Below, in pieces: positions 21,331 to 30,000 of a stretch of DNA of 30,000 nucleotides. A program made the translations under genes and the position numbers. The notes beneath the pieces are model-generated. The model saw only the letters and a program-made list of their open reading frames with translations, was not told where the DNA came from and made no database searches. Within the stretch, counting starts at the first letter, position 1; each line of letters starts with the position of its first letter. This DNA is from Theodoxus fluviatilis (Eukaryota > Mollusca > Gastropoda > Cycloneritida > Neritidae): assembly GCA_034096865.1 (NCBI GenBank), contig JAWQFJ010018873.1:65001-95000 (forward strand), read 5' to 3'.

Positions 21331-23129
21331 TTAAGGTTTTGTTTATAATGGTTGCGCTGTCGTTGTTCATTACCGTATAGTAAAGTTTTATTGCGGAGCG
21401 CGCTACAATGAAAATAAATTGTCCACAACTGTTAACGTAACTGCAAATGAGCCTGTTCAGTTTTCTGTCATCAGTCTCTATGTCGCCCTGCTCCGTGGCA
21501 TTTTGCCTGCGCTATTGTCCTTTGCTGGACAACACCCTGGAGTAATGTGCCGATATGTGATGCTTGCAGTATGATCCTGATGTCTCAGCAATGTCTCTGT
21601 GTTTTACATGTCCCTCCAGTTTTTCACAACACACAGTCATGCACGCACGAACTTTCCAACATACAAATGAAGTACAAGTGAACTATGGTCAATGGAGCTT
21701 TGCATTTGATCATGAAGATAGTTAAGAGAAAAGTTTATAATGTACACATTTATCTGGTACGACTCAGGCAAAAAGTGTATTTGTGGGATCTAAAAAAGCG
21801 GAGTGCAATGGGTGTGCAAAATACGATAGAACAGCAGCACAGACTGTAAGGGACTTCGTGTCATGAGAAATAGGCAGACTGGAAGTTCATGGTTATTTCC
21901 ATCAAGACCGACATCTAAAGTTACAGACACGAATAGATTCATTGGATACCTCAATCATTTGCTTGCCTCATATGTTTACCAAGCATGTCTCAAGCAGGCA
22001 CCCTAATAACACAGTTGAACCAGTGTTCTTCTTTACTCATGAGTCAAACCCTTCAGTCAATCTATTGATCACGATAAAATTCAAAGGCAGGAGAAGCATA
22101 TCGCGATCTATTTTCATAGCGATATGGCGTAAACTTCTAAGCACACGAGCACGAGTTTAAAATCATACTTCTCATATTCTCCTGGACAACGCACCAGTCC
22201 ACGTCCACAAACGCAGAGAGACAGTCTTTTAGAGAAGAGGTCCGATTTCATTGCTCAGTGCTTATGCACACATGCCGGGGGGGAACTTGCCTTCGCCGCC
22301 GAGAAACTCATCATCATCTCTTTGTTGCGACTGGGTTGGTTGCCCTGAGATGTGCAGGGTGTTGGGGAGTTACTGCCATGCACTGCACTATCACAGTCAG
22401 TCTCTCACTGTCGGAAGTGCCACATCGATTACACGGTGACTTCCTGTTTTTTCACACGCTGGCGGAGAAATGGGTTTGCGTAGGCTGCACCTTTGTCAAC
22501 CAGGCATACTCTACTGACTGTGTATTTGGTGTGGTGACGTGAGTCAGTGTACACACGAGCTCGTTCATAGCCATCCATTATCTCTGGCGCGTTGCGTGAA
22601 CAGATCAGCATTGCATCACTTTGGAACGTGTCGCTAGCGCTCCATTTGGGCCATGTTGTTGTTGTCGCACACGCGCGGTATGAAAACGTACGAAACGTGG
22701 TTTTTGTCTTCGTTGACATTTAATCAGCATTAGGTACATTCTCAGCGGATTGGTTGTGTAAATACAGTACACGTTGCTTTCAAATTGATGTCGTGGAATT
22801 TGTTTCTTCTACCCCGGCTCACGCCACAATGGGACTTTGTATGTTGGGAATTCCTTGCGCTGCTACATCAACACTGATGGCCGGGATCATTACGAAAGTG
22901 ACACGTGGCGCCGTTCTAATCTAGTCGGGAAGAAAATGTTTTGCTCCTGTGTGACTAAAATGTAGAGCAGACCTGTAAATCAAGTATAGAAGGTTTTTCC
23001 CCCAAGCTTTTCTGTGTTTGTGTAATTTGCGTGCCAATTTGTGTGTGCACAGTGTTTGTGTTTGATTCGTTTGTGCAATAGAGGTATAAGACATGTCTTT
23101 GCGTGTGTTCGTGTGTGCTGTGCTTAATG
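21331..23129. other. unannotated DNA
   Basis: About 1.8 kb has no recognised gene. Frames of up to 96 codons (22429-22719 minus; 22258-22542 plus) overlap and lack known motifs. Confidence 0.4.

Positions 23130-23225
<96 letters not shown>
23130..23225. repeat. CT microsatellite
   Basis: This is a long, essentially uninterrupted (CT)n of about 47 copies, following GCGCG. Confidence 0.97.
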
Positions 23226-23228
<3 letters not shown>

Positions 23229-23281
23229 TATCCTATCCTATCCTATCCTATCCTATCCTATCTTCTCCTCCCCTCCCCTCT
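23226..23281. repeat. (CCTAT)n pentanucleotide and CCCCT tract
   Basis: About seven copies of CCTAT directly abut the CT array and are followed by CTCCTCCCCTCCCCTC. The unit resembles but does not equal animal telomere repeats (CCCTAA on this strand), so I do not call it telomeric. Confidence 0.9.
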
Positions 23282-23802
23282 AATTCCCGTATCTGCTCAA
23301 GGATGGAGTTTGCAGTTTGGAAATCCAGTACTTCAAGCTTACCCAATCCCATCTGTGCTTATCCGCTCTGGACACTGCATTTAGGTCAGACTATGCTTCT
23401 GTTTCGGTTGGATCACTGCGCAGTACATCTATGGACAGCCCCTGCATGCGCTGTACATGTCCTGTAGCTGGGTTGGAGCATGGCGGTGCGGTAGTGCGGC
23501 GCAAGTTCTGAAGCAAAGGGACAGCTGTCGGAACTGCTCGATGCTTCCCCTTCCTTTCCTCTCGGACTAGAATAGAGCAATTAACGAGGAAGCCATGAGC
23601 CTGGCAAACGGCGCACGACCCAACTCGGTGCATATCCACCGTCAAAGCTGTCTGTCTAATTGCAACCCTATTCAACCGACTGCAGCGTGTTCGCGTCCTG
23701 GAGAGAATGGGCTGGCTTTGCCTAATCCGCGAGTCGCCATTCTCCAAGGATCAACAGCCGGAAGATGCACTGTAATTCACCGTGAAGCGAGGAGGGTGAC
23801 TT
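23282..23802. other. unannotated DNA
   Basis: GC-richer DNA with overlapping frames of 118-124 codons on both strands. None shows a recognised domain. Confidence 0.4.
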
Positions 23803-23907
<105 letters not shown>

Positions 23908-25764
23908 TCACCCCTAGACGTATGTGTTACGTGAATGCTCTGTCACTCTCATGGTGTTGGTTTGGCTAATAAAGCACGTTTGAAAATTGTTGTGGAGGGA
24001 AAACAATAGCCCAATTTTGCATCAGATTGCCAAACGGATTTTCCGTGAAGCCTAAGTACACAAGCTGTTTGTGGTCGTTGCTGCGAGTTTGACAGCCCCT
24101 TAAGCCCATTTCAATCCAGGTTACTTCTAAGATAGACACTTCCAAACAGAGGCGCACATATTAATTTGAAAAGTGGAGTTGGTCACACCTGTGCTCGTAA
24201 ACATATGAGATCGTTGTGCTTGATAGCCGTACGAACATCGTCAACATATTGATGACTTGCAAACCTAGACAACATTATAGCACTGGAAATAATCGAGGCT
24301 GGTGGTGGCAAGGACTATCATTAGCTGAACGGTTACCATCATGACTGGTCTTTGACCGTGTCTGTTTTTCATTGCACAGCGCTGATGAAAATGAGACAGA
24401 GAGCATCTTCGCATAATCGGATACATGCTGGGCTGTCGGCGGTGAGGTTTTGTCAACTGACGTGATTCATTCGTTGACACAGTTTTAATCAGTGCTAATG
24501 GTTGCTACTGAGTGAGCTCTCCACTCTGCAAAAGTGCATGTACTAGTGAGTCCCAAGGAGATTGAAAAGAAGTACACATGACAAGTTCGACGTAGGCATG
24601 ATCAGTGTTGCGGCAATAGTCGCGTCAATGCAAAGTAGGAAGTGTACCCGGTCCATGGAAATAGAACTTGATATTGTTAGCTTGAAGTACTCAAGTATGG
24701 TGCACACTCATGCATCTCCATATATACGATGCCTCCTGAAAAGCGTCCTTTACCTGACAGAACAATTGCACACACCTGCGAATTATAAATATTTTGAATG
24801 TGGCAAGCAGCAACGAGCATGAAAAGATGTGGAAGTGAGCCACACAAGGGTTAACCTATAATGACCTGAAACGTCCTGCTTAAAGGAAGGGCAAGCGACG
24901 AAGCGACTCGGAATACGAGTTTGGCACTCTTTTTAATGGACCTCAGCTTAGTTTAATATTTGCACACTCCTAGAAGCAAATATTTCAAAAACTCCCTGAC
25001 AATGGCTTGGCCCAAAAATGTTTGTCTGTGTAAAATTTGTCTAACACTGTCATTTTACTGTTTGCATTTTGTCGTGTGATACGTGGATTATAAAAAAATC
25101 AGAACATGATGTTGAATGCTTGAGAACACGGATTATCTTTAACATTTAGTCAACATGGTGAGTGTATTGACATGGAATTATTAATTCTTTTTCTTTGGTT
25201 GACCATCGACTTGACGATGCCATGTGTCGTGTAGCCTTCGATCCTGGATCCGTATTGGGGAATTGTTAATACTTGTGTTTACACAACTAAAATGAACAGC
25301 TAGAAGTTGGGTCCTACATCGATGGCATGCACGTCTCCTCCAACGACTGTTCCAATGATTTCAGTCCCAACAGAAGTGTAATTGTACTGCGTATTTGGTC
25401 AGTCTGATGTTCCGTAATTCTTACGCGTGTCTGAAACCGTCTTCTTCACCTTACCAGGGAGTGTCTGTGAGTAATAGGCATATGTTAACTTGTCTGCCGG
25501 ATCATCCAAATGCCTATGGCCACAGTTGGCCCATGGCTGTGCAAGCTGGGGGGCCGACAATTGTGTCCCGGAGGAGTCATTAACGCTAATTCTGATACCT
25601 TGGTATCTGTGCCTTTAATGCATATTTGAAGAGCTCATCACCCTACCGTCACGAGGACAGTTAGATTTCTTCGGTCATTTGTCTGCATTGGTGACGACTG
25701 TGGTTCATAGACTGTGTAATGCGTATGTATCGCTTTGCATCCAGTGAGGCTTCGGTGGAGGGTA
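23908..25764. other. unannotated DNA
   Basis: About 1.85 kb has no recognised gene or repeat. Frames are under 90 codons. Confidence 0.45.
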
Positions 25765-26060
25765 CACTATGTGTCCATGCACATACAAACGTGTTTGTGG
25801 GCGTGTTCGTGCATGTGCATACACGTGCATGTGCATATATGTTTATGTGCATGCGCGTGTTTGTATGTATGCATACCCACCTGTGCATGAACGCGTCTGT
25901 GAATATAGTGCGCATGGAGAAATATGTATAGGTTTGTGCCTACGTGTGTGAGTGCACGAGTATGTCTACTTGTGAGCGAGTGTCTGTGCGTGCATGCAGG
26001 CAGAGGTCTGTGTGTTTGCATGTGCGTCTGTGGATATGTATGTACAGAATACAGAATGCT
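25765..26060. repeat. degenerate TG/TGCA-rich tract
   Basis: This is a diffuse region of GTGCATGTGCAT, GTATGTATGCAT and similar words, with no clean tandem phase. It is probably an old, mutated TG array upstream of the cleaner one at 26.1 kb. Confidence 0.7.
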
Positions 26061-26119
26061 TTATTGTCTTCAGCTGGATATATTTCTTTTGTAGAGTATC
26101 TTAGACCAAATATCACATA

Positions 26120-26121
<2 letters not shown>

Positions 26122-26165
<44 letters not shown>

Positions 26166-26228
26166 TGTGTGTGTATGTGTGTGTGTGCATGTACGCGTGT
26201 GATTATGAGTGTGTGTGTGCTCACGCAT
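26122..26228. repeat. GT microsatellite
   Basis: A clean (GT)n runs to about 26158, then GAGAGA and interrupted GT to 26220. Confidence 0.95.
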
Positions 26229-27793
26229 GTGTATGCGTGCGTCTAAATGTGAAACACAAATAAGACCTTACTGGCTGATACCGCCTCACCACCGGGACTA
26301 ATTCCTCATGCTACTGAATATTCATTACTACCTTGTCGGGAAAAGAGTTTGTCGCAATACGACGCCGTCTGGAAGATGCTCACGTCTTTACAGGGCGAAC
26401 GTTTTCAGTCCAATATCATCAGCCACAAACCCGGTGCATAGTTCCCCATTATCCATCGTAGCCAGGGCTACCTGCCCCCTGCCCGGGCATGCCAGCGGAA
26501 ACCCTGCGCCACCATCACGGAAAAGCACTTATCTGTTGTCCACATATGCGGGCCAGATGACACACCATGCGTCACTAAGTTGTACATGCTGCCAATTATG
26601 CATAGTGCGGGGCCTCCACTGGCATAATGGCTACATGAGTGGCCTTGACCCCGACGCTGTCCACAGGTAACCCTATGTTTCTATTCAACGATGCCCCCTG
26701 CTTATTGTTGTGTGGCCAGTTGATTAGCTTGGTCACCACAATAGCACGCGATACTGGTTGTTTGTCGATGAGTTGCTTTCTAACATGCAGATGTAACGGT
26801 TTAAAATGTAAATGGATGAGAGAGCAATGCTTCAAACTATGAAATAATTAACTTTGATGATGACATCTAGGAATATTTTTCCCTACAGAATTCGAAGACA
26901 CTTATCTTCTTGATTTCGTCCAGAAGAACATATTCTCCAGTGTGAGCGGTTAACCAAAATTCTTACAAATCTTTTGTAATTCGGAGGGCGTCATCCGAGA
27001 TATCATGCACACGCTTGATACACAGAGGACTGGCCAGACTGGCCGGGTGAGGACATGTAGACTTGGCGGTGTGGAAGCTCTGTCGCAGTGGCAGTTCCCT
27101 TGCATCCCTCCATCAGTTGTTGTTGTGTCACCGTGAATCATCCGTGTTGAGCTCTGTGTACTGCCGCTTGCTCTGTGTGCTAAGTCTTCACTTGTTCAAC
27201 ACTTCACTTGTTGGCCTCGCATTCCATTTCAAATAAAACTTCACTGAATTAGTTAACCAAACCTTTTATACCCCCCGTTTATAGAAGTCATTTCCGGTGT
27301 TGAACGTCACTGTCTCTCATCTGTACATTTCTTTCCTGCCTTCTCTACATCATTTATTCGCTTTCGTGCATCCGCTTCCCTGCACTCCATGTCCCCGGAC
27401 CCCTCCTGCCTGAAGAGCGTGGGACTCGGGGACATGGGCGGATAAACGTCGAAGCGATCACGGGCTGTCCTCAAGTCCAGTTCTTCAGGACACGGGTATT
27501 GGATCCCCGACTGGGGCGAGAGCCAATCACGTATCAATCTCTGTTAGGTGAGACGTCCGGTCTGTGGCAGATGTCACTTTCAGACATCGAGAAGGCAAAG
27601 CGTTGGGGACCGACCTGGGTCAAAGGCTTGGTTCAGTCATGATAGGATGCATCTGCCGAACGTTCGAAGATACTAATAGTAATAATGATAATGGTAATTT
27701 TTATTTTTGTCGTTTTTTTAAAAAATTTCTTGGAGGAATTTTACCCGCGGTCGCTGCTGCGCAGCAACCAGTGACAGGTTTTACTCCTCGGCA
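26229..27793. other. unannotated DNA
   Basis: About 1.6 kb has no supported gene. A 120-codon plus frame (26308-26670) and a 76-codon minus frame (27307-27537) have mixed residue usage but no recognised domain. An AATAAA occurs at about 27232 in a context that could be a transcript or retroelement 3' end. TAATAATGATAATGG followed by AT-rich DNA at about 27675-27720 resembles the tail of a LINE or SINE. Confidence 0.4.
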
Positions 27794-28046
27794 GGAGAAG
27801 CAATGTGGGTGAAGCACCTTGCCCTGGGTAGGAGAGGCAGTGTGGGTGAAGCACCTTGCCCTGGGTAGGAGAGGCAGTGTGGGTGAAGCACCTTGCCCTG
27901 GGTAGGAGAGGCAGTGTGGATGAAGCACCTTGCCCTGGGTAGGAGAGGCAGTGTGGGTGAAGCACCTTGCCCTGGGTAGGAGAGGCAGTGTGGGTGAAGC
28001 ACCTTGCCCTGGGTAGGAGAGGCAGTGTGGGTGAAGCACCTTGCCC
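27794..28046. repeat. 37-bp tandem repeat, seven copies
   Basis: The unit starts GGAGAGGCAGTGTGGGTGAA and continues with GCACCTTGCCCTGGGTA. Copies 2-7 are nearly identical; copy 4 has GTGGATGAA. Copy 1 has AAGCAATG at its start, and the last copy ends CCCAAGG instead of CCCTGGG. Since 37 is not a multiple of 3, the minus strand reads open in all three frames with a 37-residue repeat. I regard these frames (74-132 codons) as artefacts. Confidence 0.95.
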
Positions 28047-28255
28047 AAGGATGCGACTCTATGATCTGTGCAGTTTGGAACACCTGTTATGCTGGACAAA
28101 GCGAGTGTTAGGCTGAAAAGTGGAGAGAGACGCTGTAGGCCTACCTCCAGATGGAATGCGTCCTAGAAAATATATCACGAAGCAAGTTATTTTTGGGAGA
28201 GAGTTCTAGACCGAATGGAGATATACTGTCTCCTCAGAGAGCATTTCCTCCTCCT

Positions 28256-28274
28256 CCCCCCCCCCCCCCCCCCC
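28256..28274 (+). repeat. poly-C run of 19
   Basis: This is an uninterrupted homopolymer of 19 C, preceded by CTCCTC. Such runs are prone to slippage and to sequencing error, so the true length is uncertain. Confidence 0.9.
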
Positions 28275-28805
28275 AATACGGGACTTTGTGAGTCCCCCCC
28301 TCCCTTTTCTCCGCTATGGTCGAGGTGCATGACCATAAAAGGTAATGAGAACAGTATGTGACAAAGAACATAGGAATGTTAGTAATTTGGGATGGCTGAA
28401 TAAAAAAGAGACGGAATCAGACCAGAGAAGGAGCCAGAGCCGAGGAGACGGAGACGACCACGCAGGTAGGAAAGAGATGGAGGTGAGCAGTCAGACAGAA
28501 TGGATCAGACCCGGAGAGAGAGAATGTAGTCAGAGAGAGATAGAGAGGTAGATAATGTTGGGCAGTCTTGCTGCTACGAATAAAGGAATAAGAACTCGAG
28601 AAGAGATATGAAGTTTTCTGTCCAACCAAATGGAACATCAATCCCTCTGGAATCAAGCAGACCAGCAGACAAGACTGAAGCGGTATGCCTCGCCCTCGCC
28701 ATTCCAAGAAGAACATCAAGATCTACAACAGAACGCTCATCGACTACAGAGGAAGAACCGAAAGGTATTTATACAAGAGAGGAGAAACACCGACCCCCGT
28801 AACAA
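28275..28805 (+). mobile_element. candidate LTR of an LTR retrotransposon (solo or truncated)
   Basis: A purine-rich segment with GAATAAAGGAATAA (polyadenylation-type signal at about 28576) is followed by a CA-rich stretch ending CCCCCGTAACA. Right after this comes ATTGGTGGAGATGC, which has the form of a primer-binding site (TGG plus tRNA acceptor complement). That order fits the end of a 5' LTR in Ty3/gypsy-like elements of animals. At the left edge is a GGGACT-TTGTG-AGTCCC hairpin (28280-28296). No gag or pol follows, and I could not find a matching second LTR or a clean target duplication. The left boundary is a guess. Confidence 0.35.
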
Positions 28806-28866
28806 TTGGTGGAGATGCAGATTCGTAACAATATGGCGGAGACCCATAACAATTGGTGGAGATGCT
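28800..28866 (+). repeat. repeated primer-binding-site-like motif
   Basis: TAACAATTGGTGGAGATGC occurs at 28800-28818 and again at 28847-28865. Between them is a diverged version, TAACAATATGGCGGAGACCC (28826-28845), and a fourth TAACA starts at 28874. A normal LTR element has one such site, so the short tandem multiplication is unusual. Confidence 0.7.
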
Positions 28867-29207
28867 AACCTTCATAACACACCGCACCCATTAGCTGCAA
28901 ACGATTGCAGGTCAAACGCTTTATCTGCTCGGCTACATAGTCTGTCGAAGATTCTGTACAGTCTTTAGGCACACGTTCTGTTAAGTGGATGATGTGCTGA
29001 ATATATTTACATAGAAAGTGGATTTGGCGTGGTACTTTCAACCTGAAGACGTAGACTGTTCTTTGCCTAAAACTGTATCAGTTCCATCATACTGACGACG
29101 TAAACGTTACGCTACTGCAGTGGGCCAAAACCCTAAAGTGTCTTGATGCTGTTGCGTAACTATGAAAACAAGTTGAAATGTTGGCGGTGTTAACACTACA
29201 TTTTCCC
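28867..29207. other. unannotated DNA
   Basis: I see no gene here. A small hairpin, CTGCAA-ACGA-TTGCAG, lies at 28895-28910. On the minus strand at 28925-28935, TAGCCGAGCAG resembles a pol III A box, but I find no B box. Confidence 0.4.
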
Positions 29208-29955
29208 CTTGGCTACTACCACTGGCCCGCCTCGGAAAGCGTGTCTGGGACAACTCCATGCTGACGACAAACACCAAGATGAAAGTCTACCAGGCCTGTG
29301 TTCTCAGCACGCTCCTTTACGGAAGCGAAGCGTGGACCCTGTATTCCCGCCAAGAACGCCGGCTCAACACCTTTCACAAGCGTTGCCTCAGAAGGATCCT
29401 GGGCATCAGCTGGCATGACCGCATCCCCAACAAGGACGTACTGGCGCAAGCAGGTATTCCCAGCATGTTCGCCATGCTCAGCCAGAGACGACTTAGATGG
29501 CTGGGTCACGTCAGCAGGATGGATGACGGCCGAATACCCAAAGATGTGCTGTACTGCGAGCTCGCCACGGGATCCAGACCTGCAGGAAGACCTCTCCTCC
29601 GCTACAAGGACGTTTGTAAACGTGATATGACGGCGGGAGGCATCAACCCAGCAGACTGGGAAACGGTGGCCGCTGACCGCAACAGCTGGAGACACGTCGT
29701 CAAGACTGGCATCCAGGCCAGCGAGAGGAGGAGACGGGAGCAGTGGGAGGAGAGGAGAGAACGCAGACGACAGAGGATAGCGTCGGCATCCACAGAGCCA
29801 CGCCAAGACTTCACTTGCGACAAGTGCAACAGAGCATGCGGCTCAAGGATCGGGCTCTACAGCCACAGAGTACGCTGCCTCTCAACCCCGGACTGACCAA
29901 ACCTGGCGCACACCCCCATAGTCTCACGAGACTGACGGATGCCAACAACAACAAC
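29208..29955 (+). mobile_element. 5'-truncated LINE (non-LTR retrotransposon) copy with intact 3' end
   Basis: The copy begins abruptly inside the reverse-transcriptase tail, as expected when target-primed reverse transcription stops early. It runs through the ORF stop and a short 3' UTR to CCAACAACAACAACTACC, a simple-repeat tail. In the UTR, AGTCT-CACG-AGACT (about 29921-29934) can form a small hairpin of the kind often needed for template recognition. The first residues (ATT) lie in a different frame from the LARLGKRVW that follows, implying a one-base insertion near 29220. No target duplication could be found within the window. Confidence 0.85.
29258..29896 (+). pseudogene. LINE ORF2 C-terminal remnant with C2HC zinc finger
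   Basis: The open frame is 212 codons from its first ATG, but in-frame homology already starts upstream (ARLGKRVWDNS), so this ATG is internal and not a real start. In order it shows VYQACVLSTLLYGSEAWT (residues 10-27), FHKRCLRRILGISWHDRIPN (39-58) and RRLRWLGHVSRM (77-88). A WETVAADRNSWRHVV segment comes next, then an Arg/Glu-rich basic region (about 158-178), and finally a zinc finger with C187, C190, H203 and C207 (C-x2-C-x12-H-x3-C). This is the usual tail of endonuclease/reverse-transcriptase polyproteins in many aquatic invertebrate LINEs; the zinc finger probably binds nucleic acid. The endonuclease and catalytic RT domains are absent, so the copy is non-autonomous and dead. Lack of internal stops over 212 codons suggests a fairly recent insertion. 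Confidence 0.85.
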
Positions 29956-30000
29956 TACCTTGCTTGAGATCACAGCGGCAACATTCCATACATTGCTCCA

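Noticed and set aside
23226..23264. Telomeric repeat
   Set aside because: The unit is CCTAT, not CCCTAA or another known animal telomere unit, and it is embedded in a CT array.
27701..28099. Repeat protein of 132 codons on the minus strand
   Set aside because: It comes from the 37-bp tandem repeat, open in all three minus frames.
28895..28940. tRNA-derived SINE head on the minus strand (TAGCCGAGCAG)
   Set aside because: The A-box-like word is good, but no B box or T-arm follows, so a tRNA or SINE call is not supported.

Overview
This window looks like non-coding DNA from a large, repeat-rich animal genome. I found no intact host gene, rRNA, tRNA or bacterial-type operon. The evidence for an animal is threefold: very long dinucleotide microsatellites, decayed LINE (non-LTR retrotransposon) fragments, and long stretches with no open frame. 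A marine invertebrate, perhaps a gastropod mollusc, is my best guess from the style of the LINEs and the microsatellite load, but the sequence does not prove it.

Layout, left to right. Positions 1-1446 hold a GA-rich microsatellite in unique DNA. Positions 1447-3707 form a candidate non-autonomous DNA transposon with perfect 25-bp inverted ends and CGTTCGGG-like subterminal motifs. Inside it is an 876-bp near-perfect palindrome (1648-2523) with smaller inverted elements nested in it. Positions 3708-8214 are mostly unannotatable, with a TG array, a GA/GACA array and two diverged copies of one dispersed repeat (about 5155-5340 and 6819-7006). Positions 8215-9921 carry repeated (TG)n-(AG)n compound arrays and a 258-bp GAT/GAC array. 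Positions 12055-12310 hold a decayed LINE C-terminus on the minus strand, followed by about 460 bp of CT/GT microsatellite.

The most striking object is at 13853-16053: 156 phase-perfect copies of a 14-bp minisatellite. Its consensus has no stop codon in any of the six frames, so it produces spurious ORFs of up to 824 codons. To its right come a degenerate ACTGAA-rich stretch, a roughly 265-bp CA array with CG-alternating ends, and more CT arrays. A frameshifted CR1/L2-type LINE 3' end lies on the minus strand at 20640-21330.

The right end holds further CT, CCTAT, CA and GT arrays and a seven-copy 37-bp tandem repeat (27794-28046). Next is a candidate LTR-retrotransposon LTR followed by repeated primer-binding-site-like motifs (about 28275-28866). 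Last is a 5'-truncated LINE with its C-terminal zinc finger and 3' tail (29208-29955).

Nothing here works together as a pathway. The window records transposition, slippage and tandem amplification. The best candidates for something undescribed are the nested palindrome inside the terminal-inverted-repeat element and the six-frame-open minisatellite.
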